Positions 10,692 to 21,649 of a stretch of 64,000 nt of DNA are shown here, piece by piece. The DNA is taken from the NCBI RefSeq assembly GCF_028583425.1, contig NC_072794.1, positions 26,409,232 to 26,473,231 of the forward strand, in the 5' to 3' direction. The stretch is from Eublepharis macularius. Its lineage: Eukaryota > Chordata > Lepidosauria > Squamata > Eublepharidae. A program made the position numbers and the translations under genes. The notes under the pieces were generated by a model. That model was not told the origin of the DNA, did not search any database, and worked only from the letters and a program-made list of their open reading frames with translations. Each line of letters begins with the position of its first letter. Positions within the stretch are counted from its first letter, which is position 1.

Positions 10692-11369
10692 TCGGGGTGT
10701 GCGATTCAGGATTCCGATTCCAATTGGGCCCGAATTGGAAAGATTCTGGATTCTTGAATTGGGCCCAGCATTGAGGGCCCAATTTGGAAATACTGAATCA
10801 AAGCTTTCCAAAGTGATTCGGATCGCTTTGGAAAACTTCGGGTCAAGCTGGAGCATTTGCAAACAGCCAGAAAAGTGATGTTTGCTTTCAAACTTCCTGC
10901 CCCGCCGCTTTTCACCCCCCATGGGACGGGGAGGAGGGTTCCCTCCTCCCCCTCCCATGGGGGGGAAAAAGCGGCAGGCCTGGAACTTCGAAAGCCACCC
11001 TTTATGTGCCTCTTGCAAGTAGTGCAGAAAGGGGCGCTTTGAAATTTGGCGCCGCTTGCTTCAGCTGACAGGCAGAGAAGGAGGCTCCCCCACTCCTCAG
11101 CAGAAGCAAGCATGGGAGGGAGAGGAGGGAATCTCCTCCTCTCCCTCACTAGATGGGAGGGGGAGGAGGGAACATCCTCATCCCCCTCCCATCGGATGAA
11201 ATAAGCAGCAGGGAGGGAAGTCTGTCGGTATGCTCCAAATCTTTACAGAGCATACCAAAGCCGGTCAATAAGCGCAAGCCGCTTTGGAAATCACTTATTT
11301 CTGACTCTTTTTCCCGCTTCAGAAACTCTGAAGGGGGAAACTCGAATCTTTTTCTGTTGCACATTCCTA
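10692..11369. mobile_element. non-autonomous hAT-type element inserted beside a CEP350 splice donor
   Basis: Ends are TCGGGGTGTGCG on the left and TGCACATTCCTA on the right, imperfect inverted repeats of the TAGGGGTGTGCA type. They are flanked by a perfect 8-bp duplication CTCCTGCC (10684-10691 and 11370-11377), the size expected for hAT transposition. The 678-bp interior has no transposase frame. It is GC-rich, with three related purine/pyrimidine hairpin blocks near 10917, 11113 and 11156 (GGGAGG...CCTCCC). The right end lies 14 bases beyond the exon border at 11384. Confidence 0.82.
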
Positions 11370-11383
11370 CTCCTGCCCCTTAC

Positions 11384-11505
11384 CTAACAAGTGTACGATG
11401 AGGTTCAGACAGAGACATGTCGCTACTGGAGGATGCACTAGGTGGACGCTCCTGTGCCTTGTTTTCCTTGTCAGATTCTCCGGATGGCTGATACCCAGGT
11501 TTGGG
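11384..11505 (-). CDS. CEP350: CEP350 internal exon, residues about 669-708
   Basis: A 122-bp exon with acceptor CTTGTTTCTAG and donor GTAAGG. Phase 0 in, phase 2 out. It reads PKPGYQPSGESDKENKAQE then RPPSASSSSDMSLSEP, nearly identical to human CEP350 at this place, so it is one of the best-conserved pieces in the window. Only the first six intron bases (GTAAGG) separate it from the target duplication of a hAT insertion. Confidence 0.95.
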
Positions 11506-11610
11506 CTAGAAACAAGTGACAATATATTAATAAAATGGAAAAATTTTAAAATGCAACCAACTGTACAGAACAAGTCTAAAAGAAAACTGGCTGAGTCAGT
11601 TGGGTTTTTT

Positions 11611-11846
11611 AAGAGCCAGTGTTGAAAAATGGTTAGTGTCGGACTACGATCTGGGAGACCCAGGTTCAAATAACCAAGGTCACTGGATGACCTTGTGCCA
11701 GTCACGATCTCTCAGCCCAACCTACCTCACAGAGTTGCAGTGAGGATAAAAGGGAGCATGAGAGAATGTTGTAACCTGCTTTGGGTACCTACTGGGTAGA
11801 AAGGCAGGGTCTAAACAGCTAAACAAACAAGAATAATAAAATTCTA
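11611..11846 (+). mobile_element. tRNA-derived SINE, diverged
   Basis: The head is AGAGCCAGTGTTGAAAAATG with box B-like CAGGTTCAAATAAC. The body includes TGGATGACCTTGTGCCAGTC and CTCAGCCCAACCTACCTCAC, with a tail ending in an A-rich AAACAAACAAGAATAATAAA. This is a different subfamily from the GTTTGGTGTAGTGG copies. Confidence 0.7.
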
Positions 11847-12761
11847 GCACTGGCCTTTTGTTTTGTAAACCCGCATCACTTCCCAATTTAGTCACAATGT
11901 CTGAACTTAGCCAAAAGTTACTTTAAATCACAGACTAGAGCTATTATATGAATTTAAACCACGATCATACAGAGAGACGTGGTGTCATAAAAGGGCAATA
12001 AGTTTCTGAAGCCACAGATTAGTACTGCGACATCCCACTGCTGCAATGAAAATTGCTCCTCTAGTCTAAACTACAAGGACGCTCAGCTACTTGATTAGGA
12101 AGATGAGAACAGAGTTGTTAGCTCAGCGGCAAAAAGCTTGTGCATTCTGCTTGCTGTCACTCAACTGGCAAGAAGAGTGAACTAGAGTTGATCTACAGAC
12201 TAGAAGATAAAATCCAGTGTTATAAATACTAATTATGGCCTATTCCACACACTTGGCTTATTTTGGATTTTCTAAGCAGTGGATCCCCAAACTTTGGAAT
12301 CGGTCTCGATATGGTTCTTCTGCATGTCTTCACTGCCTTTGCATTTTTACCACTGTCAGAACAGTTTATTTTGTTCTGTACATGCCTTAAATAACCAGGA
12401 TTTTCAAGTGAGGGTGCTGTTGTCATTGGTGGCATCATCAGTGATGTTACAGCACACCCTTTTTAATTTTTTTGTGTAAGCATATAATGTTATATCAATA
12501 TAAAGATCAAAAAGAATGCATGGAGAAGTCTTTGCATGGGGAAGTCTAAAAGGGGAGCAGCTCCACCACGCATATCTAAATCCCCCCCAGTCTAAACTGG
12601 AGACTCCTGCCCAGGCTGACTCATAACTGGGAGGCAGAGGCTGGCACCTGTGAGACAAACCAATCTCTGCTGGGATGGAGCCTTTTAAAAACAACAACTC
12701 TGGCACCAAAAGGGGCCACCTGCCCCCCTTGGGCTACCATGGCTTTTGCTATTTTTTTATT
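11847..12761. other. CEP350 intronic sequence
   Basis: Intron with no exon seen. The portion from about 12240 may be the left outer part of the foldback element centred near 12880, but I cannot fix an end. Confidence 0.4.
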
Positions 12762-13003
12762 GTCATTTTCATAGCATTATATCGACCTAGCTTTGTAACA
12801 ATACTTGCAGCAGATTCTCTGAATTCCCAGCTTTCATTTTTTAAAAGTCTCTATCCCCTTCCCTTACAGAGATACAAGGAAAAAGGCATCTCTCCACAAC
12901 AGAACAAGCTAGAGACTTTTAAAAACAATGAAACCTGAGAAATCAGAGAATCTGCTGCATGTATTGTTACAACAGTAGGCTGATATAATGCTATGAAAAT
13001 GAT
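12762..13003. repeat. long inverted repeat (foldback), arms about 92-94 bp
   Basis: Bases 12762-12853 are the reverse complement of 12910-13003 at roughly 80% identity. Both arms carry ATTTTCATAGCATTATATC, TTGTAACAATA, GCAGCAGATTCTCTGA and TTTTAAAAGTCTCTA. The spacer is about 56 bp. A further outer pair (CTCTGGCACCA near 12700 and TGGTGCCAGA near 13280) suggests the two halves of a larger old foldback element, bounds uncertain. Confidence 0.7.
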
Positions 13004-13591
13004 GTTAAAAAGAAGATAGAAAACAAACCCAGGGAGGGGGCAGGTGGGGGGAGCAGTGGTTTGAGGATAATAAACACAATCATCCAAAAGTGTGCGGGGG
13101 GGGGGGGTAAATGGGAGTGGGTAGGACAAACAAAACCGAAAACTGACTCAAAACTGGCTTTCAGAAAAAGAAGAGGGTAAAAGTGCTCACAAAAGAACCA
13201 GAAAAAAAGGGGGGGAATGTGAAGTGAAAATGAAAGGCAAAAAATATCAGCAGAATCAGGGGATAAATCAAAGCAATATGGTGCCAGAATCAATGGAAAA
13301 ACCCAATGCAGAAAACCTCGGTCATTGGTTAATTCACATTATTTATAATGTAGAATTGTGCATGTCATCTTCCATGCATTTTTGAGACCTTTCCAAATTA
13401 GATACTAAGAGGAGGACTACCTGCTACTGCCACCCACCCTGTATGCTGTTTTGAAGGCAAAAAACCCAAAAATTCAGCTTGGCTACTAACTCACCATCTT
13501 CAAAAACTACTATTTCCCCCAGCAATTTCTGTATTGTTCTTTATTACTGTCATCCTACCCTCCCCCACCCCACCAATAATTATACCCGTAC

Positions 13592-14232
13592 CTGCTGTAT
13601 GAGTGGTGGCTGGGGTTCCTCCAGCAAGGCTTGATCCAGGAATAATTTGGAATAAGTCTCTTGTAGTTGCTTGGGGACTGGCTCAGGAGCCAATGCGTTC
13701 TTTGGCTTGTTAGCAAAAGCCTCCCTCTGTTTCTTGTACAGTTCTTGAAGTCTCTTGTTCTTCTGCTCTGTTGCCTCCTTCTGTGCTTTTTTCTGCTCGC
13801 TCTGCTTCTTTTTTCTCTCCTGCTGCTGTTTAACAATAAATTGGCGAACTTCATCTGTATCATAGTGGCGTTTCTTAGAGGTGACTTGAGGCTCTTCATT
13901 AGTGCCTAGTTTGTCTGGCTTTCTCTTGGTTGGGCTGTGGCCCCTGGCAAATGCAGCAGGCACTTCTGAATTCTGATTTTCTTCATTAACCTCTTGCTTT
14001 GTATTCTGAACCATAGAATCCAGTTGAAGGTCATCAAGAATCCCTCGGATCTCCACCGGCAAGAAGTCCTTATTTACATGGTCTTCTTTCTGTTTAGTAT
14101 TCTGGAGAGCAACATCTCTCTTCCTAAAGCTATTTTCCCGTCTTATTTTACTCCAGGAACGTTTAGGACTCGAGCAGGGTTTTACGGTCACATCCTGCAT
14201 GGGATCAGATTCTGTCTTCCCAATGTGAGATG
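13592..14232 (-). CDS. CEP350: CEP350 large internal exon with coiled coil, residues about 455-668
   Basis: A 641-bp exon with acceptor CTCCTGTCCAG and donor GTACGG. Phase 1 in, phase 0 out. It starts SHIGKTESDP as in human CEP350. It includes NKDFLPVEIRGILDDLQLDS (about 508-527), SPTKRKPDK, then RHYDTDEVRQ and a long Lys/Glu/Gln-rich helix (about 583-625, including KKAQKEATEQKNKRLQELY) that should form a coiled coil, and ends LQETYSKLFLDQALLEEPQP. Homology to vertebrate CEP350 is strong throughout. Confidence 0.96.
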
Positions 14233-14744
14233 CTGGACAGGAGGAAAAAGTGTGAGAAATATCTCACTTGGGATTACCTGAAGGCTGCGTAAGGAGGGCG
14301 AAAGCGCAAATATATTTTGTCTTACGACACAAGACAGGAAAACATATGAAAGCTGAAAGTACCATTTTTATTTAAGCTCCCACATAAAAAAGAAAGATAT
14401 TTAATCCTTCAGTTTCTATACTTTAGAAATACAGGAAAGTTTTGAGGGATTCAAGCAACCCACTGGAAGGAAACCAGCTACAAAAGACAGTAATACATTT
14501 TAAAAGCTTCCAATTGGTGATAAATAAAAAAGAATGGGTTGCTAGAGCCTTTAGAAGTTGGGAATCATGGGGAAGAAACCACTGGGAAATTCTCCCTACC
14601 TTCAGTAAAACAGCACAAAACTTCAGTGGTTTAGTACTACAGCATCATTACTCTTATAAGGCTAAGGAAGCAAGAAGTTCCTCAAGGAGCTCCAAACTTG
14701 AGTAGTACATTACAGGATGGGTACATTTTTCACTCTTCCTATAG
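14233..14744. other. CEP350 intronic sequence
   Basis: Intron; no exon or repeat recognised. Confidence 0.5.
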
Positions 14745-14810
14745 AGGGACTTGAACCAGCAGATTGCTGTTTCGCAGCCCAACCACTTAACCACTATGCT
14801 ACAGCATTTA
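14745..14810 (-). mobile_element. tRNA-head SINE fragment
   Basis: GGACTTGAACCAGCAGATTG and CCACTTAACCACTATGCTAC are the reverse complement of a SINE A/B-box head (TAGCATAGTGGTTAAGTGG ... GGTTCAAGTCC). Only the head is left. Confidence 0.6.
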
Positions 14811-16298
14811 CCTTTAGGGATGCATTTTTCCTAGTCTTGATCAAGCCTTAGAAATGTTACATTCAATCCCCACATAAAGAATTGAGAAATAATCTTGCTG
14901 AGGGCACAGACACAGTCATATTGGCTGCTTTGAAAAGGGAGGGGAGGGACAGCTATTTTAGTATTGGGGGAAGGGGGAACATAGATTGCAAACATCTCTT
15001 TCCCCCCTTCAAGTTCATGACATGGTGAAACATTGCTATAGAGAGAAGCAAGAGCTGGTTTACTTTTCTGGTGTTTACCCCCCCCCCTCCAGTCCTGCGC
15101 TTGCGTGGGACAGTGCAGGAGCACCAGCCTCTGAAATTAAAAGTACGCCGTAGAAAAGATCAGAAAAGACATGTTAGAATTGCACAAAGAAAAAAGTCTG
15201 GAAAGACCCTTAGTTGCTAGGTGATCCCTATACGGATGCCACAATAAATAAGATTTACAAAAAAGATCACTATGTATTACATCATGGGTCCTTTTGCTTT
15301 TAAAAGGGACCTCTGTCCACATTTGGACATATCTAATATAAAATCTTATAAACTAAACATTAAAATGCATTCAGGGTACATAGAACTCTGACGCACCTCA
15401 CAAGACTACCTGCTAAGATCAACAGAGACTAGATCAGCTCTTAAAAATATCAACATCCATTGTAGGACAAGACATTGGCAACTGAGTGCTCAGAAGAATG
15501 GGGCCAAGGGCCCTACAAAGCAACATCCCAACAATACCAAGGAACCCAGGCCATAGCTGTGGAAGAAGGAGTAGAAAAGTAAACTGGGTAAGTAAGGGAG
15601 GTACAATAATTAGGCCTTATTTTTCATGTGTGAGAGAAAAAGTCTTTTCATCTCTGATAGTCCCTTGAGGAGAAATAAGGTTTATTTAGTTCTAGTGCCT
15701 CATGGTCACAAGTCATTTCACTTATTAAAAATGAACTAAACAACCTGATGCCAGCTGAGCCCAACAGTTACATTCGCAGCCCATTCCAGCATGCAGAGGG
15801 ATGAGAAACCAAACTGTTAGACTTTAGTACTGCAATGTTTCAGAAGCCAACTCCCTGATTGAAAGCCTTGGGGAATTATTACCCAAGAGTCTACCACTAT
15901 TTCAGGATACCTCAACACAGGGTCCATCTGTCCCGGAGTTCCAGTAGAAGGCAGGGCAGAGAGGTGCCTGCCTGGTAGACTGGAAAGCCAGATGGTTTTC
16001 GTTACAGGCTGATCTTACAGATTACACAAAACAACACAAATCAGCATGAGTCCCAGTGGAGTGGGCATCCTTTAGGGCTATGTCTTCGGCAAATGAGATC
16101 TTTTTAGCTATTCAGAATACCCTTTTCAGAGCATGAAAAGAACAAGTTAGACAAGCAGCAGTCTCAGAAAAGATGCACAAAATATCCTCGAGCCACAGAC
16201 AAAACTCTTAGAAAGCTACTGGTTTACACAAAATGTGTAATAAAACCAGAAAAAGAAGAAAACAACACAAGCATTTTTTCCAAGTTTAATTGCTTAGT
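14811..16298. other. CEP350 intronic sequence
   Basis: Intron; no exon or clear mobile element. C-rich runs occur near 15078. Confidence 0.5.
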
Positions 16299-16600
16299 TG
16301 GGATTATGTAAGCCCTCAGTAAGCATTTGTTTAATATTTATTATTACCATTACACCAGTTTGGTGTAGCGGTTAAGAGCGCGGGACTCTAACCTGGAGAG
16401 CCAGGATTGATTCCCCACTCCTCCACTTGAAGACAGCTGGGTGACCTTGGGCTAGTCACAGCTCTCTGGAGCTCTCTCAGCCCCACCCATCTCACAGGGT
16501 GTTTTATTGTGGTGCTAATAATAGCATACTTTGTAAACCGCTCTAAGTGGGTGTTAAGTCATCCTGAAGGTTGATATAGAAATTTAATGTTATTGTTATT
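16299..16600 (+). mobile_element. tRNA-derived SINE with 58-bp 5' extension (second copy)
   Basis: Same unit as at 7441-7727. The extension TGGGATTATGTAAGCCCTCA through ATTATTACCATTACAC is followed by the SINE head CAGTTTGGTGTAGCGGTTAA, B box GGATTGATTCC, body and tail ending in a (GTTATT)n tract. This copy keeps a longer body (GTCACAGCTCTCTGGAGCTC) than the 7.5-kb copy, which has an internal deletion. Confidence 0.85.
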
Positions 16601-17701
16601 GTTAGACTTGCAGCCTGTCCTATCCAAGGGGCTGAGGCTGGGTAGTGGGGACAAAAATCAACAAAATCGAATTAAAATTTCATCTAATTAAATGAAGTTT
16701 CTCAAAACTTGTTAAACTCTGATCTTTTATATAATACATGAGACTTGTATCAGTCTGCCTCCCTGCTTTTCTTAGTGTTCCCTTAGATTTTCACTGCCAC
16801 CAAAGGCTCTCGCCTTAATTCTCTCTCAGTTTTATCTACAGTATAAGAAGGCTTAGTTATATTTGATAGCATGATAGAACGGTCAGTGTGAGGGGATGAC
16901 TGTGAGGTAAAAAGAGATTCTGTATTCTAGATAAAACAGATGTTTTACTTATAAGTACATAAACATAATGGTTTCAGGATAGTTCCAAAAGCATAATAGT
17001 TTAAATAAGATTACTGGCTTCCTAATTGCAAGATAAGTACAGATTTTCTAAACAAACCTAGCCATCAAGGCTTAATTCCCTCAGGTGTCACTTAGGCTAC
17101 TACCATCTACCTGAAAGAACACACAGACTCCTCAGACTACAGCACCACGCAACCTCTGTCTCTCAGCATCTCTCGGTCTGAACAACTTTCCCTCAGCACC
17201 ACTCTGTACCTGCAGTTCAATTTTACGGTACAGCTACCATCCAATCACGACACACTTTACTCACCCATATATAGCCCCCTATTTCTTCCCTCAGAGGCCT
17301 GCATTTAAACCTAGCAAACACACATTCCAAACCCTACATTAATTCACAGAAATAAAACCCTCAAAAATATTTACATGGCAAAACAATTACAATCCCATTT
17401 TAGAAAGCAGAGTCACTCCTCGCAGTACGTGTGAAGGGACTCACTGAATTAAGTCTGCCCTGTCTTAGGAAAAAGAAATACACATTATACTTGTATTTCC
17501 TCCAACAAAGATGCTGATATAGCAAAGGTCTGACAACATCTTTTAATTTTTTTGTAAATTGGTAATTTCTTCTAACTGGAAAACAGCAGTGAATTCATGA
17601 ACTACTTTTTGCAGCACAAGGAGACTTTCCGCAGTTACCTGAGAAGCATACAATACAACACAGAAGTAGAAAAAGAGAATACCACATTTAACTCAACTTA
17701 C
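16601..17701. other. CEP350 intronic sequence
   Basis: Intron; nothing further recognised. Confidence 0.5.
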
Positions 17702-17848
17702 CAGATTTAATCAACCTATCCCTCCCAGATCTATCAATGGAAGATGACTGTTTATCTTCTTGCTCTGTTTTAGGTCCTGGACCCAGAATCTTCTTTGCCA
17801 ATCTTTGTCCATCCCGCCAGGATGACACATTTATTATATTGATATTTC
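17702..17848 (-). CDS. CEP350: CEP350 internal exon, residues about 406-454
   Basis: A 147-bp exon with acceptor AAATTTAG and donor GTAAG. Phase 1 in and out. It encodes VSSWRDGQRLAKKILGPGP followed by a Lys/Gln/Ser region and DRSGRDRLIKS. The SSWRDGQ-KKILGP block matches human CEP350 directly. Confidence 0.94.
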
Positions 17849-18232
17849 CTAAATTTGAAAAAAATCAATAATGAGATTTATCGTCATCTTCCCATGCATC
17901 TTGGTTTATGAATTATTAGCAAGGTAAGCTAGAGCTGAAAGATACCTATAGTGACATCCTGCAGTGGTATTCTAGCCCAGTGATACTTATTCAGTGGCCT
18001 GGGAACCATATGTGAATTTTTGACATGTCACTTGTGACTCTTCTGAGCACTGTTTCCCAACGCAGCACCTGATCCACGTTCAAAGAAAGAAGGCAAGGCC
18101 CTTGTCTGGTGGAGCTTGTGAAAACAGGTGGTTTCCTTCTTGAAACTGCCTCTGGCCTCATGGCAGGGATGAAAGCAAATGTGGCTCTTTTGGTTGATGA
18201 TAATTGAGAACATGGCTATCCATGAGCTGCAG

Positions 18233-18306
18233 AGTGAGTACACTGTTCAGTCTAAGCTCACTGAAATCAATCAGCTTGGACTGGAGTAACTCTGTATAGG
18301 ATTGCA
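18233..18306. repeat. hairpin-type short repeat (TIR family)
   Basis: Contains AGTCTAAGCTCACTGAAATC and TTGGACTGGAGTAACTCTGT then AGGATTGCATT. It is related to the clearer hairpin at 48543-48632 and to copies near 23820 and 43110. Confidence 0.5.
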
Positions 18307-18458
18307 TTTTTTGTCTTACAAGACAGAGGAGGAAATTAAGAGAAAGGATGAAATCTACCATAGTGGCTGATACAAAAAGAGGAAAAATGTCAACTGGACC
18401 TAGTTTAAAAAGAAAGTATAGGCCAAAGTGCTTGTTTAAAAGAAATACTTAAATTCAC

Positions 18459-18575
18459 CTGGCTTGGAGTCAGGACCTGGTAGCTCTGTCACTTTCTGGA
18501 CTTTGCGCACTGTTTTGGTTACTTTTCGCTCCTTACTTTTTTCAGCAGGTATGTCTTTCACAGCAGAATCTTCTT
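18459..18575 (-). CDS. CEP350: CEP350 internal exon, residues about 367-405
   Basis: A 117-bp exon with acceptor TGTTTTCCAG and donor GTGAAT. Phase 1 in and out. It encodes EEDSAVKDIPAEKSKERKV then TKTVRKVQKVTELPGPDSKP, a basic stretch matching human CEP350 (PAEKSKEKKV...VRKVQKV). Confidence 0.94.
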
Positions 18576-19799
18576 CTGGAAAACAGACCACATACACATA
18601 AACATGATTTACCACCCCATAGTGGGAAGCATGCTTTCCTAGATGATACTGTGACAGACAGGTGTCGTTCTGACAGAATGTTGGAGGGAAGCTGACAGCT
18701 GGTAGAGGAGTAACTAACAAAGAGGAGAGATTGAGTCTGGGAGTAAAGGAGAATGAGTTGGAAGCTAACTGGAAGAATGTTAGTTTCTAATGGAGAAGAC
18801 TGGAAGGATGAGAAGGGTTAGGGATAAAGAGTTCAAGTAGTGAGAAGCAATGTATCAATTTACCTAGACCACTTTAGTGTTGTTTACAGTTTTAAATAAA
18901 AGTTAACCTCCATGTGTTTATCCCTAGTGACTGAGAGGAAATTGTCTCAGTGAAGAAACTACACATACACAAATCAATCAAGCCTCGACCTATATAAATA
19001 TATAGTTATATGGTGGTAGTGTGAAAGGAGAAGCAATACTTAGTTAGTTCCTAACTCCAATAGCTTGGGGAAATATCTAGTTAAGAAGTTGCTAATAAGA
19101 GATTTAAGGTGGCCTATCTGGTGGTGTCTCAGAGAAAGAGTGGGGACCTGGTGTGTAAAAGGGTCAGGGCTCTCATCAAAGTAAACAGAGACAAGGGGCA
19201 AACCTGAGTCTGCTTAACCAACCTCCTTTCCTGCTTAAAGGAAAGGAGGTTGCATATACTAAACAAATGCCCCCTGTATACCAACAATTTAACATTTATT
19301 AGAATTCATTAGTGTGAGCTACGCTGCCAATTTGAATTAAATGCAAAAGTCCTATTCCCCATCTGTCAGACAGCCAGAAAATACTGCTATTATGTGTCCA
19401 CTTCAAAGTGTGGCATTACGAAGATGTTCAACAACTCTTAGTTTTGCAGGTGTCTAATAATGAACTTAGGCCACGTAAATACTGTTGTGGCTGCACTGAA
19501 ATGTCAAACAAACCACAAAACATCTATGACAAGAACAAACCGGTCCTCAGGCTCACATGTTTCTTTCCTTTTCTCCCCAACCAATCCCTCTCCAGTGAAG
19601 CACTAGAATTGTAAACTTGGAACACATTAATAAACCTCAATTTGTTGTGACATCCAAACCGGACAATTCAACAAACGATAGTTTGTTTCTTGTTGACAGA
19701 GTTACCAATTCCAAGCCAAGTGAAATTAGGTCTTACTTTAACACACTCACTTTGCCCTATGCTTTCTTTTCAGAGTTCAGTTTTAATTTTCTGTTCATT
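18576..19799. other. CEP350 intronic sequence with a perfect small hairpin
   Basis: No exon or mobile element recognised. Bases 19219-19252 form a perfect 13-bp stem (CAACCTCCTTTCC / GGAAAGGAGGTTG) with an 8-base loop. Confidence 0.5.
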
Positions 19800-20044
19800 A
19801 TAACAACATTCGATTTATATAACGCCCTTCAGGACAACTTAATGCCCACTCAGAGCGGTTTACAAAGTATGTCATTATTATCCCCACAACAAAACACCCT
19901 GTGAGGTGGGTGGGGCACAGAGAGCTCCAGAGAGCCGTGACTAGCCCAAGGTCACCCAGCTGGCTTCAAGTGGAGGAGTGGGGAATCAAACCAGGCTCTC
20001 CAGATTAGAGTCCAGCGCTCTTAACCACTACACCAAACTGGCTC
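19800..20044 (-). mobile_element. tRNA-derived SINE, near full length
   Basis: Reverse complement of the GTTTGGTGTAGTGG family. In plus orientation it starts with the tail (ATTCGATTTATATAACGCCC, CTCAGAGCGGTTTACAAAGT) and ends with the head (CTTAACCACTACACCAAACT). It has the longer body seen at 16.4 kb. It lies in the same strand sense as CEP350. Confidence 0.87.
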
Positions 20045-20445
20045 CCAGTTATATCACTCACCATGGTAGATGTCATCCCTTCTCTTAAACAATCCCTGCT
20101 CTATCTTGAAAGATTAATTATTTAAAAGCTCTGGTTTGCCTTACCTATAAACAAAGATAAAATGGAGGATTGCTAGATATGTCACTAGTGGCTGTTTATT
20201 TAGGTAGTGTAAATGTACTAAATGTCATCCTGGCTGGATGGACAAAAAGATACTGGGTCAAGCATCTAAATTAAAACAACAGGATAACCAACCTTTATCC
20301 ACTGAATATTTCCTGATTAGCAATTTTGGATCTGTGTAGGAGGGTAATTGGCAGGGAAAAGAGGAGAGAAAGCATGTAAGTCCATGGACTTGGTTCATCC
20401 TTGCCCCAAACCAACATCTGAACACAGACTAGATCGGCTACTTAC

Positions 20446-20556
20446 CTAACTGGAGTTGCAAGTCTCGGCATAGCTCTCTGCTGAGACTGAGAAATTCTTC
20501 TTCACGCCATACCTTTCCATCTGGAGTACGAACCTTGACTTCTGATGGATTGAAAC
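20446..20556 (-). CDS. CEP350: CEP350 internal exon, residues about 330-366
   Basis: A 111-bp exon with acceptor TTCTGTTAG and donor GTAAG. Phase 1 in and out. It encodes GFNPSEVKVRTPDGKVW then a Glu-rich run and SRELCRDLQLQL, matching human CEP350 (GFNPSETKIRTPDGKVW...SRELYRDLALH). Confidence 0.95.
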   Translation of the reverse strand, partial: VSIHQKSRFVLQMERYGVKKNFSVSAESYAETCNSS

Positions 20557-21069
20557 CTAACAGAATAGCATAGTTAAATTGAGCAGACCATTTTAAAAAA
20601 CAAATTGGTTAACCAAAGAAGTTAACATTTTATCTGACTGAAGTTAACTATACGAGGAGAAAGTACCATCTTAAACATCTCATGCAAGCTAATTCAACAC
20701 CCCATGTCCATAAATCCAGAGATCAAAATCTGTACTATATAAAAAGATGAATTCAGAAATTTCTGTATAGAAAAATCAACATTTATTATCAAAAATGAAC
20801 ATTTATTATCAGGTATCCAAAAATAAGGTGCAGGAGACATTGCAGGGAAAACTAAACCCCAAAGATATCAACGAAGCTTCAAAGTATTTAAGTGACTCCT
20901 ATAGAACGAACATTATCTGCTGTACACATACAGCAAGCTAGCAACTTCAAATAAGCTACATAAGAAAAAATCTTTTGGGAGAAACATTTATTCCTATGAC
21001 AATCACAGACAGCTTAAAATAACCCCAAAATAACTAAGAGCAAATAATTCAAGACTGTGACAAAATCTG
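20557..21069. other. CEP350 intronic sequence
   Basis: AT-rich intron. A small local direct repeat occurs around 20780-20812 (CAACATTTATTATCA / GAACATTTATTATCA). Confidence 0.5.
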
Positions 21070-21077
21070 TAGCAACC

Positions 21078-21482
21078 AGGGGTCATTTTGTAGAAAAAGA
21101 TCTGGAGGAACTAATTAGAATGGCTCATTAGCATAACTCATTAGCATATGCCATTCCCCTTGCCATCACCAGAAGTGTGTCATTGGCATAACTGATTTGC
21201 ATGTGCCACACCCCCTGACATCACCTATCCTGGCTGTTTTAGACCCAATCGTGGCCATTCAGGGCCAAAATTGGACCCAACATGGCAAAAGGGGGCTGAA
21301 AATGGCCGAAAAGGGGCCCAAAATGGGCAGGATCAGGCCGCTGCTGAATGCTCCAAATTTCTACGTAGCATACCGAAGCAATTTAAATACCCAAAGCCAA
21401 AGCGGTTGCCACTTCAGCTTTTGGGGCATTACAGATCATTTTCCTGCTTCAGTCAAAATTTTTTCCAAGTGCACACCCCTAG
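21078..21482. mobile_element. hAT-type element fragments
   Basis: The left part has GGGGTCATTTTGTAGAAAAA and repeated CTCATTAGCATA/GATTTGCATGTGCCACACCC, seen in squamate dispersed repeats. The right part ends AAGTGCACACCCCTA, the reverse complement of a TAGGGGTGTGCA hAT terminus. Its interior (ATGCTCCAAATTTCTACGTA, AGCATACCGAAGC) resembles 11228-11265 of the element at 10692-11369. The left boundary between the two parts is unclear. Confidence 0.6.
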
Positions 21483-21649
21483 TTGGGAGCACAGCAAGAT
21501 GAGAGGAAGCATGGACCAGCAGGGAATGACATTTTCCTTCTGACACAAATCCTTGCAGATTCCCTGCTTGTACATCCAAATACAAAATATGTGTATGGGT
21601 GGAAAATGAAAGTAGAGCTGGGAAAACAGAAACAATGATAAATGTTAAA

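Noticed and set aside
10647..11149. Open frames of 123 and 147 codons
   Set aside because: They lie within the GC-rich interior of the hAT element and the overlapping frames are mutually exclusive; no transposase motifs.
12675..13293. Open frames on both strands sharing FIALY...ADSL
   Set aside because: The similarity is explained by the inverted repeat at 12762-13003 translated from both arms.
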